A stretch of 64,000 nt of DNA from Oceanimonas marisflavi. GTDB lineage: Bacteria; Pseudomonadota; Gammaproteobacteria; Enterobacterales; Aeromonadaceae. The stretch spans positions 1-64,000 of the forward strand of contig NZ_QAGM01000002.1 of NCBI RefSeq assembly GCF_003049725.1, given 5' to 3'. The notes under the pieces are model-generated. The model worked only from the letters and a program-made list of their open reading frames with translations, did not search any database and had not been told where the DNA came from. The position numbers and the translations under genes were made by a program. How positions within the stretch are numbered: position 1 is the first letter of the stretch; each line of letters starts with the position of its first letter. This document shows, one piece after another, positions 47,743 to 56,958 of this stretch.

Positions 47743-47751
47743 CGGCTGTCT

Positions 47752-48129
47752 TTAGCCCAGCAGCAAGGGCGTATGGCTTTTGGCGATAAACAGTATGGTG
47801 GCAAACAGGGCACAGCCAATGCCCGCCAGCACATAACGCCGCCGGGCTGGTACCTCAGGCTTGAAGGCCATCATGGCAAAGGCGACATAGGCAACCAGCA
47901 GCACCAGCTTTTCGGTCAGCCAGGCATCGGTGACCGGGTATTGCGCTATCACAACACACAAGGCCAGGGCACTGACCAGCATCAGCAGGGTCACCAGTTT
48001 ATGGGCCTTCAGTGCCAGCGCATTGTGCAGTCGTGCCGAATGGGTCACTCCCCACCAGGTGCGCAGCAGGAAACTTAAAAAACCCAACACAACAAGCGCC
48101 ACATGGGCCTTTAGCAGAAACTGATACAT
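47752..48129 (-). CDS. SirB2-family integral membrane protein
   Basis: Encodes 125 residues with four predicted helices. The N-terminus LLKAHVALVVLGFLSFLLRTWW and the middle KAHKLVTLLMLVSALAL with its histidine are typical of the SirB2 family, whose function is not settled. It converges on the response regulator gene, and its upstream region carries a good FNR/DNR-like box. Confidence 0.82.
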   Translation of the reverse strand: MYQFLLKAHVALVVLGFLSFLLRTWWGVTHSARLHNALALKAHKLVTLLMLVSALALCVVIAQYPVTDAWLTEKLVLLVAYVAFAMMAFKPEVPARRRYVLAGIGCALFATILFIAKSHTPLLLG

Positions 48130-48171
48130 ACGATGTCCTTATCCATTTAACTGTCTGAAAAATGTTAAATT

Positions 48172-48208
48172 ATTGTAGGGACACAGTAAGCGTCTTGATC
48201 CATGTCAA
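48172..48208 (-). promoter_or_regulatory. FNR/DNR-type box and -10 element upstream of the SirB2 gene
   Basis: TTGATCCATGTCAA (48195-48208) matches TTGAT-N4-ATCAA at 9 of 10 positions and is flanked by C/G to make a 16-bp palindrome. On the minus strand TACAAT at 48177-48172 would be the -10; the box centre then lies ~36-41 bp before the start point, near class II activator position. Confidence 0.5.
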
Positions 48209-48238
48209 GCGTTGAAGTGAAAGCTGGCGAAGAGATAC

Positions 48239-48272
48239 CAGGGCTTGCCCGGTTGAAGCCAGGCAAGCCCTG
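48239..48272 (-). terminator. Stem-loop after the NSS transporter gene
   Basis: CAGGGCTTGCC and GGCAAGCCCTG form an 11-bp stem with a 12-base loop, 16 bp past the transporter stop. On the minus strand it is followed by a pyrimidine-rich TATCTCTTC, so intrinsic termination is plausible. Confidence 0.65.
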
Positions 48273-48287
48273 TAGCAGTGAAGAGCG

Positions 48288-49658
48288 TTATTTCAGGTTG
48301 AAGTAAAACACGATCAGCAGGGCGACGGGCGTGAGGTAGCGCACCACCGGATACCACACCCGGTGCCAGCCGCCCAGCTCGGCGGCGGAGTGGGCCGGCT
48401 TCATTTTCCAGCCCACAAACAGGGCGGTAAAGAGCGCGCCCAGGGGCATCATGATATTGGCGGTGAGGTAGTCGTACAGATCAAACAGCGTCTTGCCTTC
48501 AAAGCGCGCGAACATGTCCAGCGGGGTAAAGCCGGACCATTCGTTAAGCGACAGCACGGTAGTAATGCCCACCAGCCAGGCCACCAGGCCGCCGCCCACC
48601 GCCGCCTTCATCCGGCTTACCCCCTTTTCGTTCAGGTAGCTGACCAGGGACTCCAGCATGGAGATGGACGAGCTCCAGGCCGCAAACAGCAGCAGCACGA
48701 AGAACAGGGTGGCGAAGAAGCCGCCGCCGGGCATCTGGCCAAAGGACACCGGCAGGGTCACAAAGATCAGCCCCGGCCCCGCGCCGGCTTCAAGGCCATT
48801 GGCGAACACGATGGGGAAAATCGCCAGCCCCGCCAGCAGGGCCACGCCGGTGTCCATGATCGCCACCACCACGGAGGTGCGGGCAATGGAGACGTCCTTT
48901 TTCAGGTAGGCACCGTAGGCCATCATGGCGCCGCTGGCCAGGCTCAGGGTAAAGAAGGCATGGCCCAGGGCCACCAGCACCGCTTCGGCGGTGAGGGCGG
49001 AGAAGTCGGGTGTAAACAGGAAGGCGGCCGCTTCACCGAAATGGCCGGTGGTCATGGCATAACCCACCAGGATCAGCAGCAACACAAAAAGCGCCGGCAT
49101 CAGTTTGGTCACCGCCCGCTCCAGGCCGTGGCGCACACCGCCGGCGGAGACCAGTACCGTCAGTCCCATAAACACCGAGTGCCACAACAGCAGCTGGCCC
49201 GGTGAGGCCAGCAGGCCTTCAAACAGGCCGCCCGATTGCTCGGCGCTGATGTTGCTCAGCTCGCCGCTGGCCGCCGACACAATATAGGGCATGGTCCAGC
49301 CGGCGATCACGCTGTAAAACGACAGGATCAAAAAGGCCGCCAGGGTGGCCATAAAGCCGACGCCCACCCAGCTGCGGCTGCGCCCTTCACTGGCCGCCAC
49401 CTGCGCCATGGTGCCGATGGGGCTTTTGCCGCCGCGCCGGCCCAGCATGACTTCCGCCATCATCAGCGGCAGGCCGATCACGGCGATACAGGCCAGATAC
49501 ACCAGCACAAAGGCGCCGCCGCCGTTTTCGCCGGTGATATAGGGAAACTTCCAGATATTGCCAAGGCCGACCGCCGAGCCGACCGCCGCCATAATAAAGG
49601 CAAACCGGCTGGACCACTGGGCCGGACGCGCGCCGGCCCCCTGCACATTGTTACTCAC
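48288..49658 (-). CDS. Sodium-dependent transporter, NSS/SNF family
   Basis: Encodes 456 residues with about 11-12 helices. The first helix carries the family signature AAVGSAVGLGNIWKFPYITGENGGGAFVLVYL, which forms the Na+ and substrate sites. I chose GTG at 49658 as GGAG lies at proper distance; a GTG two codons upstream overlaps that site. It is 138 bp downstream of hppD on the same strand, so tyrosine or another aromatic amino acid is a reasonable substrate guess. Confidence 0.9.
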   Translation of the reverse strand: MSNNVQGAGARPAQWSSRFAFIMAAVGSAVGLGNIWKFPYITGENGGGAFVLVYLACIAVIGLPLMMAEVMLGRRGGKSPIGTMAQVAASEGRSRSWVGVGFMATLAAFLILSFYSVIAGWTMPYIVSAASGELSNISAEQSGGLFEGLLASPGQLLLWHSVFMGLTVLVSAGGVRHGLERAVTKLMPALFVLLLILVGYAMTTGHFGEAAAFLFTPDFSALTAEAVLVALGHAFFTLSLASGAMMAYGAYLKKDVSIARTSVVVAIMDTGVALLAGLAIFPIVFANGLEAGAGPGLIFVTLPVSFGQMPGGGFFATLFFVLLLFAAWSSSISMLESLVSYLNEKGVSRMKAAVGGGLVAWLVGITTVLSLNEWSGFTPLDMFARFEGKTLFDLYDYLTANIMMPLGALFTALFVGWKMKPAHSAAELGGWHRVWYPVVRYLTPVALLIVFYFNLK

Positions 49659-49796
49659 ACCCACTCCGTTATGTCTTCGGTCTGTTATTGGTTATCAGCC
49701 ACCCCGGACACAGGTGTAAAGAATAGCTGACAGCATGTCCTGCTATTTTGCCAGCTTGCGCTCAAATAAAAAACGGGTGGGATTAAAAATGGGAGA

Positions 49797-50876
49797 TTAA
49801 TCCGCCTTCAGTACCCCTCTGCGTATCTGATCTTCCTCAATGGATTCAAAAAGCGCCTGAAAATTGCCCTCGCCAAAGCCCTCGTTACCCTTGCGCTGAA
49901 TGATTTCAAAGAAGATGGGGCCTATCACTGTGTCGGTGAAAATCTGCAGCAGCAGCCCTTGGCCTTCGCTGGGCGCGCCGTCCATCAGAATGCGGTTTTG
50001 CTGCAGCCGGGCCGAATCCTCACCGTGACCGGGCAGACGCTCGTCCAGGCGCTCGTAGTAGGTGTCGGGGGTATCCATAAAACTCATGCCACCGGCACGC
50101 AGCTGCTCCACGGTGCGGTAGATGTCGTCGGTGCCCAAAGCGATATGCTGAATGCCCTCGCCCTTGTACTGGCGCAGAAATTCCTCGATCTGGCTGTGTT
50201 CGTCCGAGGATTCGTTGATGGGAATGCGGATCTTGCCACAGGGGCTGGTCATGGCCCGGGAGCGCAGCCCGGTGAGTTTGCCCTCGATATCGAAGTAGCG
50301 GATTTCCCGAAAGTTGAACAGCCGCTGGTAAAAGCCGGCCCAGATGTCCATATGGCCCCGGGCCACATTGTGGGTAAGGTGATCGATATAGGTCAGCCCC
50401 ACCCCTTCAGGATGGCGCTCTACACCCTCGACCGGCCGAAAGTCCACATCATAAATGCTGTGATCGCCGTATCTGTCCACCAGATAAATCAGCGAGCCGC
50501 CGATGCCCTCAATGGCGGGGATCTGCAGCTCCATGGGGCCGGCGCCGGAGGGCACCACTTTGGCGCCATCGGCCTGCAACCGTTTCAGGGCAACGGCCGC
50601 GTCTTTCACCCTGAACGCCATGGCATTGGCACAGGGGCCGTGGCTTTTGGCAAACTGCGCCGCCTGGCTGTCGGGCTCTGCATTGAGAATAAAGTTGATG
50701 TCCCCCTGGCGATACAGGGTCACATTTTTGCTGCGATGGCGGGACACCGCCACAAAACCGAGACGCTCAAACAGCTGCGCCAGCCGCTCGGGCTCGGTGG
50801 AGGCATATTCCACAAATTCAAAGCCGTCGGTACCCAGCGGGTTCTCCCACAGGCCTTTGTGATTGTTTGCTGCCAT
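49797..50876 (-). CDS. hppD: 4-hydroxyphenylpyruvate dioxygenase
   Basis: Encodes 359 residues. The iron ligands are H166 (YIDHLTHNV), H244 ([12 protein letters not shown]) and E324 ([26 protein letters not shown]). The enzyme turns 4-hydroxyphenylpyruvate into homogentisate in tyrosine breakdown. AAGGAGGG precedes the ATG. The later genes of the pathway (hmgA, maiA, fah) are not in this window, so they must be elsewhere, or the product goes to pyomelanin. Confidence 0.96.
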   Translation of the reverse strand: MAANNHKGLWENPLGTDGFEFVEYASTEPERLAQLFERLGFVAVSRHRSKNVTLYRQGDINFILNAEPDSQAAQFAKSHGPCANAMAFRVKDAAVALKRLQADGAKVVPSGAGPMELQIPAIEGIGGSLIYLVDRYGDHSIYDVDFRPVEGVERHPEGVGLTYIDHLTHNVARGHMDIWAGFYQRLFNFREIRYFDIEGKLTGLRSRAMTSPCGKIRIPINESSDEHSQIEEFLRQYKGEGIQHIALGTDDIYRTVEQLRAGGMSFMDTPDTYYERLDERLPGHGEDSARLQQNRILMDGAPSEGQGLLLQIFTDTVIGPIFFEIIQRKGNEGFGEGNFQALFESIEEDQIRRGVLKAD

Positions 50877-50889
50877 GATGCCCTCCTTA

Positions 50890-51059
50890 TACCAATCGGA
50901 TTAAACATTTACTCACTCTGTATCCGATCTGTAGGCGCCGCTTCAGCTGGCGCAAACCTGCAGACCACTGCGTCTTAAAGGCCTGTTGCACAGGCCCTGC
51001 CGACTAAAGTGGCAGCTACAGCAGGACCTGAAGCGATCGCTTGCTTAATGTAATTGGTA
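50890..51059 (+). repeat. 170-bp TIR element, copy 3
   Basis: Bounded by TACCAATCGGATTAA and, inverted, TACCAATTACATTAA, flanked by TTA on both sides (50887-50889 and 51060-51062). Same length and inner hairpins as copy 2. It sits in the 330-bp gap between hppD and the ABC operon; the rest of the gap (51063-51162) shows no gene. Confidence 0.8.
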
Positions 51060-51162
51060 TTACTCCCGGCTGCCGCGCCCTTAAGTATAAAAGCGGGGGA
51101 CGTGTGCAGACTGGAGGTGGATGGAGCAGGTGTAAAGAAAGAATGACAGGAGTGAGAGAAGG

Positions 51163-51185
51163 CAGGGCCGGCCGAGCCGGCCCTG
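51163..51185 (-). terminator. Stem-loop after the peptide ABC operon
   Basis: CAGGGCCGGC-CGA-GCCGGCCCTG, a perfect 10-bp stem about 20 bp past the dppF-like stop, followed on the minus strand by CCTTCTCTC. Likely the operon end. Confidence 0.7.
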
Positions 51186-51206
51186 TTACGTCCGAAACGC
51201 CGCTGA

Positions 51207-52214
51207 TCAGCTAATGGACAGAGGATAGTGGCAGGAGACCTGCTGGGTTTCGCTGATATTCTGCGTGGCCGGTGAGGTCTGTTTGCACTTGTCGGTGGCA
51301 AAGGCACAGCGGGGATGGAAGGCACAACCCGAGGGCGGTGAAATAGGGTTGGGCACTTCACCGGTCACCGGGGTCCGCTCCTTGTGGATCACATCCATGC
51401 TGGGAATGGCGTCCATCAGCATGCGGGTGTAGGGGTGGCGGGGGCGGTTGAATACCTCTTCCACCGTGCCCACTTCCACCAGCCGGCCCAGATACATGAT
51501 GCCGACCCGATCCGAGAAGTGGGACACCACCGACATGTCATGGCTGATAAACAGGTAGGTCAGCCCCAGCTCCTCCTGCAGATCCTTCATCAGGTTGAGC
51601 ACCTGGGCCTGCACCGACACATCCAGCGCCGAGGTGGGCTCATCACACACCAGGAACTCGGGCTCGCCGGCCAGGGCCCGGGCAATGGAGATACGCTGGC
51701 GCTGGCCTCCCGAGAACTCATGGGGAAACTTGTCCATGTCCGAGGCCGCCAGACCCACCTGCTCCAGCAGCTGGCCCACCCGCCGGCGTCCCTCTTCCCG
51801 GCTCTTGATCATGCCAAACAGCACCAGCGGCTCGGCGATAATGCGATCCACCTTCCAGCGCGGGTTGAGGCTGGCAAAGGGATCCTGAAAGATCATCTGG
51901 CAACGGCGGCGAATATACTGACGCTGCTCACGGCTGGCTTCTGCCAGCACTGTGCCTTCATAGCTGATTTCACCGTCCGTGGGCTGATACAGACCCGACA
52001 ACAGTCGCGCTACCGTCGACTTGCCGCAACCGGATTCACCCACCAGGCTGAAGGTCTCGCCCCGGCGAATGCTGAAGTCGATGCCCCGCACCGCGTGCAC
52101 ATAGGTTTTGTCTTCCCGGTTCAGCAGCCGGTGCATCAAGGGCTTGGAGATATCGAACTTGATATGCAGGTCGCGTACCTCCAGCAGACCTCTTTCTTCG
52201 ATCATTTCGCTCAT
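51207..52214 (-). CDS. Peptide-type ABC transporter ATP-binding protein (DppF/OppF-like)
   Basis: Encodes 335 residues. Walker [10 protein letters not shown], signature [19 protein letters not shown], Walker [15 protein letters not shown]-terminal oligopeptide-transporter cysteine cluster ([22 protein letters not shown]) probably binds an iron-sulfur cluster as in DppD/DppF. The ATG is placed six bases after GAGGAG; it overlaps the preceding ATPase stop (TGATG). Confidence 0.93.
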   Translation of the reverse strand: MSEMIEERGLLEVRDLHIKFDISKPLMHRLLNREDKTYVHAVRGIDFSIRRGETFSLVGESGCGKSTVARLLSGLYQPTDGEISYEGTVLAEASREQRQYIRRRCQMIFQDPFASLNPRWKVDRIIAEPLVLFGMIKSREEGRRRVGQLLEQVGLAASDMDKFPHEFSGGQRQRISIARALAGEPEFLVCDEPTSALDVSVQAQVLNLMKDLQEELGLTYLFISHDMSVVSHFSDRVGIMYLGRLVEVGTVEEVFNRPRHPYTRMLMDAIPSMDVIHKERTPVTGEVPNPISPPSGCAFHPRCAFATDKCKQTSPATQNISETQQVSCHYPLSIS

Positions 52215-53212
52215 CACACCAGCTCCTCTTCCATGACTTTCAGACAGGCGACCCGGGAGTCACCCACCGTTTTCAGCACCGGCTCAGACTGCCGGCATTC
52301 GGCACTGCTGTTGGGGCAGCGCGGATTGAAGGCACATCCCTGGGGAATGGCGTTAAGCCGGGGCATGGAGCCCGGGATCTGCGACAGCCTGGGCTCGCGC
52401 ACGCCAATCCGGGGAATGGAGCCCATCAGCCCGGCGGTATAGGGATGGCTGGGGGACTTGAGCACCGCCTCCACCGGGCCGATCTCCACCAGCCGGCCCG
52501 CATACATCACCGCCACCCGGTCACAGATCTCGGCGATTACCCCCATGTCGTGGGTCACCAGCATTACCGAGGCATTGTGCTGCTTGCACAGCCGGCGCAG
52601 CAGCTGCAGCACCTGGGCCTGCACCGACACATCCAGCGCCGTGGTGGGCTCGTCGGCGATGATCACCCTGGGCTCCACACAAAGTGCCAGGGCGATCACG
52701 ATGCGCTGGCGCATGCCCCCGGAAAACTGGTGCGGATACTGATCAATACGCTGCTCCGCCGCCGGTATGCCCACTTCCTTCATCAGATCCAGCGCCTTCT
52801 GCCGGGCCTGATCATAAGACAGTGGCAGGTGGGTCTGAATGGTTTCAATCAGCTGCTTGCCCACCGTCAGCACCGGGTTAAGGCTGGTCAGCGGATCCTG
52901 AAAGATGGCGCCGACTTCCTTGCCCCGCAGCAGCCGGCGCTGCTCTTCCGGCAGGTTGTCGATGCGCTTGCCATGCAGGCGGATTTCGCCGCTGGCGATG
53001 CGTCCCGGCGCTTCCAGCAGGCCGGTGATGGCCGAGCCGGTCAGCGACTTGCCGGCACCGGATTCCCCCACCACGCCCAGGATCTCGCCCTGGCGCATCT
53101 CGAACGACACATTCTGAATCGCCTTCAGGTTGCCCTTGCGGTGCATAAACTCAATGCACAGGTCATCAACTTCCAGGATCACCTCACCGCGGTTATTGTT
53201 TGCCTTGTCCAT
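52214..53212 (-). CDS. Peptide-type ABC transporter ATP-binding protein (DppD/OppD-like)
   Basis: Encodes 332 residues. Walker A GESGAGKSL, signature FSGGMRQRIVIALALCVEP, Walker B VIIADEPTTALD and the C-terminal cysteine motif NAIPQGCAFNPRCPNSSAEC. The start MDKANNNRGEVILEV follows AAGGAGAA at good spacing. Works as a heterodimer with the next ATPase. Confidence 0.93.
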   Translation of the reverse strand: MDKANNNRGEVILEVDDLCIEFMHRKGNLKAIQNVSFEMRQGEILGVVGESGAGKSLTGSAITGLLEAPGRIASGEIRLHGKRIDNLPEEQRRLLRGKEVGAIFQDPLTSLNPVLTVGKQLIETIQTHLPLSYDQARQKALDLMKEVGIPAAEQRIDQYPHQFSGGMRQRIVIALALCVEPRVIIADEPTTALDVSVQAQVLQLLRRLCKQHNASVMLVTHDMGVIAEICDRVAVMYAGRLVEIGPVEAVLKSPSHPYTAGLMGSIPRIGVREPRLSQIPGSMPRLNAIPQGCAFNPRCPNSSAECRQSEPVLKTVGDSRVACLKVMEEELV

Positions 53213-53222
53213 GGTCTTCTCC

Positions 53223-54209
53223 TTAACGCAGCTTGGGATTGAGGGCATCGCGCAGCCAGTCACCCACCAGGTTGACCGACAGGGCCAGTATCACCAGCAC
53301 CAGAGACGGGAACAGCACCACCCACCACTGGCCCGAGAACAGGTATTTGTTGCCTTCGTTGATCAGGGTACCGAGCGAAGGCTGATGCGGCGGCATGCCC
53401 ACACCGAGGAAGGACAGCGTCGCTTCGGTCAGCACCGCCAGCGCCAGATGCAGGGTCGCCAGCACCAGTACCGGGCTGAGCACGTTGGGCAGAATATGCT
53501 GGAACATGATGCGCATGTTGTTGCTGCCCATTACCTTGGCGGCCTGCACATATTCCTTGTTGCCTTCCAGCAGGGTGCAGCCCCGCACGGTACGGGCGTA
53601 CTGCATCCAGCCGGTCAGGGTGATGGAAATCACTATGATGTACACCGCCATCTGATCATGCATCTCCTGGGGCAGCAGGCCGCGGGCGGCACCGCTCACC
53701 AGCAGGGCAAACATGATGGTGGGAAAGCTGAGCATGGCGTCGGCCAGGCGCATGATCAGGGCGTCGACCATGCCGCCGAAGTAACCGCTGATCACACCCA
53801 GGGTCACCCCCAGCGCCATGGCGCAGAGCACACTGATAAAGCCGACGATCAGCGATACCTGCAGGCCGTAGAGGATCAGTGAATACACATCCCGGCCCTG
53901 AATGTCGGTGCCCAGCCAGAAGCGGGCCTCACCGCCTTCCACCCAGGACGGCGGCAGCTCGGAGTCCATCAGGTCAAAGGCGGCCAGGTCGAAGGGATCG
54001 TAATGGGCCAGCAGGGAAGCGCCGATGCCGGCGAACAGCAGCAGCAGCAGCACCGCACTGGCGAACACCGTCAGCCGTGAAGTGCGGAAGTTGTAGGCGA
54101 TGTCGCTGTCCCAGGCGGCCAGCAGCCGTTGCCACAGTTTCTGCAGCCCCCCGGTACGGGAGCCGGTGGAGGCGGACGGCGCCGCCTTGGTCATGTTGTT
54201 AATTGCCAT
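53223..54209 (-). CDS. Peptide-type ABC transporter permease (DppC-like)
   Basis: Encodes 328 residues with six membrane spans. A cytoplasmic N-terminal stretch of ~40 residues precedes the OppC-type first helix; FWLGTDIQGRDVYSLILYG and VRGCTLLEGNKEYVQAAKVMGSNNMRIMFQHILPN (EAA loop) are typical. GAGGTAAC serves as ribosome site. Confidence 0.92.
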   Translation of the reverse strand: MAINNMTKAAPSASTGSRTGGLQKLWQRLLAAWDSDIAYNFRTSRLTVFASAVLLLLLFAGIGASLLAHYDPFDLAAFDLMDSELPPSWVEGGEARFWLGTDIQGRDVYSLILYGLQVSLIVGFISVLCAMALGVTLGVISGYFGGMVDALIMRLADAMLSFPTIMFALLVSGAARGLLPQEMHDQMAVYIIVISITLTGWMQYARTVRGCTLLEGNKEYVQAAKVMGSNNMRIMFQHILPNVLSPVLVLATLHLALAVLTEATLSFLGVGMPPHQPSLGTLINEGNKYLFSGQWWVVLFPSLVLVILALSVNLVGDWLRDALNPKLR

Positions 54210-54238
54210 AAGTTACCTCGTCCTTGGGGTGCCAGCGA

Positions 54239-55207
54239 TCACGCATTTTTCATGCGCGGATCAATCACGCGATAAAGGATATCGACCAGGGTATTGATGC
54301 AGATAAAGATCAGGGAGATAAACACCAGATAAGCGGAGATCACCGGAATATCTACATAGTTCACCGCCTGAATAAACAGCAGCCCCATGCCCGGCCACTG
54401 GAACACCGTTTCGGTGACCACGGCGAAGGCGATCAGGCCGCCGATCTGCAGGCCGATAATGGTGATCACCGGCAGCAGGGAATTGCGCAGGGCATGCACA
54501 TAGTTGATGCTGCGCTGGCGGATGCCCCTGGCCTTGGCGAACTTGATGTAATCGGTGCGCAGCACTTCCTTCATCTCGCTGCGTACCAGACGCATGACCA
54601 TGGTGATCATAAACAAGGCCAGTGACAGCGCCGGCAGAATAATCGAGGCCCAGCCCGACTGACTGAACAGACCGCTGCTCCACCAGCCAAACTCCACTAT
54701 GTCACCCCGGCCGTGGGAAGGCAGCCAGCCCAGCCACACCGAGAACACGATGATCAGCACGATGCCGGCAATAAAGCTGGGCAGCGACACCCCGATCAGG
54801 GAAATGGTCTGCACCAGGCTGGTCAGCCACTTGTTGCGCGACAGCGACACCCAGACCCCGGCGGGCAGGCCCACCAGCAGGGAAATGACCACCGCCACAA
54901 ATACCAGCTCTAGGGTAGCGGGCAGCCGCTCCATGATCAGGTTGAGCACATCCATCTTGTTGTAATAGGAAATCCCGAAATCACCCTGAGCGATATTGCC
55001 GACAAAGCGGCCGTACTGGGTGATGACACTGTCATTCAGACCCAGCTCTTCCCGCAGCTGATCCCGCTCCAGCTGGGTGGCGCTCTCCGGCAGCATGCCG
55101 TCGATGGGATCCCCCACAAACTGGAACATGGTGAAGGCGATCAGCGCCACCGTCAGCATCAGGCCGCAAGCCTGGATCAATCTCTGTATGATAAAAGCCA
55201 ACATCAT
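54239..55207 (-). CDS. Peptide-type ABC transporter permease (DppB-like)
   Basis: Encodes 322 residues, six spans. The N-terminus MLAFIIQRLIQACGLMLTVALIAFTMF and the EAA loop LRTDYIKFAKARGIRQRSINYVHALRNSLLPVITIIG are characteristic of DppB/OppB. Two ATGs in tandem follow AAGGAG. It begins 71 bp after the first binding-protein gene. Confidence 0.92.
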   Translation of the reverse strand: MMLAFIIQRLIQACGLMLTVALIAFTMFQFVGDPIDGMLPESATQLERDQLREELGLNDSVITQYGRFVGNIAQGDFGISYYNKMDVLNLIMERLPATLELVFVAVVISLLVGLPAGVWVSLSRNKWLTSLVQTISLIGVSLPSFIAGIVLIIVFSVWLGWLPSHGRGDIVEFGWWSSGLFSQSGWASIILPALSLALFMITMVMRLVRSEMKEVLRTDYIKFAKARGIRQRSINYVHALRNSLLPVITIIGLQIGGLIAFAVVTETVFQWPGMGLLFIQAVNYVDIPVISAYLVFISLIFICINTLVDILYRVIDPRMKNA

Positions 55208-55278
55208 CTCACTCCTTTGATTTGCAATTGCAAAGCCACTCCCGCAACCGGCTCCCGTCATACAGAAGCCGAAAAGGG

Positions 55279-56877
55279 TTAACTCTCCTTGATGCTCGCG
55301 TACCAGAGCCGCACTACATTGTCGGAGTTCTGGGTAATCTCCAGCTTGCTGGACGCCACCCAGGCGACGGGTTCAAAGTGCAGGGGAATAAACGGCAGAT
55401 CCTGCTGGGCCAGGGCAAGGGCATCGCTCATCAGCTGCACACGGGCGGCCTGGTCCAGCTCGGAGGCGGACTGCTCTATCAGCCGGTCCACTTCCTGGTT
55501 GTGGTAACGGGGAATATTAAAGGCGCCGTAGATGCCGCCATCTCTGGAGTGCACCAGTTGCTGATTGATGCTGTAGGCGTCATACAGCGGCAGGTTGGCC
55601 CAGCCGAGCACCGCCACATCGGTGCGGCCGTTGTCGCGGATCTGGGAATACACACTGCGGGTATGCACATTCAGCTCGCTCTTCACTCCGATCTTGGACC
55701 AGTAGCGCTGCACCGCCTGACACCACTGCTCCGCATTCAGGTAAGCACCCTGCACACAGTCAAAGGCCAGTGTGAACCCATCCGGGTAACCGGCCTCGGC
55801 CAGCAGCGCCCTGGCTTGTTTGGGATCATAGGGAAGGGTGATGGCGCGCTCTGCGTCATAACCGGCAATGGCCGGGGCCACATAGGTGTTGGCCACTTCG
55901 GTCATGCCACGCATGATCTTCTTGACGATGGCTTCCCGGTCAATGGCCATGTGCAGGGCCTGGCGTACCCGCAAGTCCTGCAGCGGGTTCTTGCCGTCCA
56001 CGTTGCCCGCATTGAGCTCGTCGGCCATGTTCAGCGACAGGTAATCCACCCGCAACGAGGGGCGTACCTTGACGTCTATGTTCTTTTCCCGCTCCAGCCG
56101 GGGCAGATCCTGCAGGGGCACGTCATTGACCAGATCAAACTCTCCGGACAACACCCCCGCCAGCCGGGTGGCATCGGACGACACCGGCTGGAACACAATG
56201 CGATCGATATTGTGCTTCACCTCTCCGGCCCGCCACCAGTGCTCGTTTTTGACCAGCACCATCTCCGCATCGCGGCGGCGGCTTTCCAGAATAAAGGGGC
56301 CGGTGCCGTTGGCGTGATTGGTGGCATAACCTTCGGTGCCCTTGCTCATGCTGGTGGGCTCGGTGGCCTTGTGCTGTTCCAGCCACTCCTTGTCCATCAT
56401 CAGTACGCCGGACAGCTCATTGAGGGCGATGGGCGACTTGCCATTGAGGCGAATGTCCACCGTGTACTCGTCTACCTTGACGGCATCCCTGATGGAAGAC
56501 GCATTGCCGCGAATGCCTGAGTCGGGGTGGGTCACCCGGGCGATGGAGGCCACCACATCATCGGCATTGAAGGCATTGCCATTGTGAAAACGAATGCCCT
56601 GGTGCAGATAAAAGCGCAGTGTGGTGTCGTCCAGCTGCTCCCAGCGGGTGGCCAGGGTCGGCTCCAGCTTCAGCTCGTTGTTCCACTGCACCAGCCCTTC
56701 GTAGATATGATTCTGAAAGCTCAGGGCATGGGTTGACGCAAAGGCATAAGGATCCAGGGTGGGAATATCCGCCTGCTGGGCCCAGCGCACCACGTTTTCA
56801 GCCTGAGCCTGCTGCGCAGCCGCCAGCGAACAGCCGGCCACCACCAGACAGGCAGCCATGCTCGGTAGTTTTGCCAT
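55279..56877 (-). CDS. ABC transporter substrate-binding protein, SBP family 5, paralogue 1
   Basis: Encodes 532 residues with a signal peptide (SMAACLVVAGCSLAAAQQAQA; the GC pair is not followed by a clear lipobox acceptor position, so plain secretion is likely). The family 5 (DppA/OppA) features are WAQQADIPTLDPYA near the start and GKSPIALNELSGVLMMDKEWLE. It is a close copy of the next gene, sharing by eye about four residues in five along the whole length and nearly the same C-terminus (DNVVRLWYAS). Confidence 0.92.
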   Translation of the reverse strand: MAKLPSMAACLVVAGCSLAAAQQAQAENVVRWAQQADIPTLDPYAFASTHALSFQNHIYEGLVQWNNELKLEPTLATRWEQLDDTTLRFYLHQGIRFHNGNAFNADDVVASIARVTHPDSGIRGNASSIRDAVKVDEYTVDIRLNGKSPIALNELSGVLMMDKEWLEQHKATEPTSMSKGTEGYATNHANGTGPFILESRRRDAEMVLVKNEHWWRAGEVKHNIDRIVFQPVSSDATRLAGVLSGEFDLVNDVPLQDLPRLEREKNIDVKVRPSLRVDYLSLNMADELNAGNVDGKNPLQDLRVRQALHMAIDREAIVKKIMRGMTEVANTYVAPAIAGYDAERAITLPYDPKQARALLAEAGYPDGFTLAFDCVQGAYLNAEQWCQAVQRYWSKIGVKSELNVHTRSVYSQIRDNGRTDVAVLGWANLPLYDAYSINQQLVHSRDGGIYGAFNIPRYHNQEVDRLIEQSASELDQAARVQLMSDALALAQQDLPFIPLHFEPVAWVASSKLEITQNSDNVVRLWYASIKES

Positions 56878-56958
56878 GGTTTATCCTTGTTATTTTGGTA
56901 TTGGTCGAGAATCTTGTGTGCCGGCCACCCCTGGTTCAGCGGGTGGCCGGCAAAGGAA

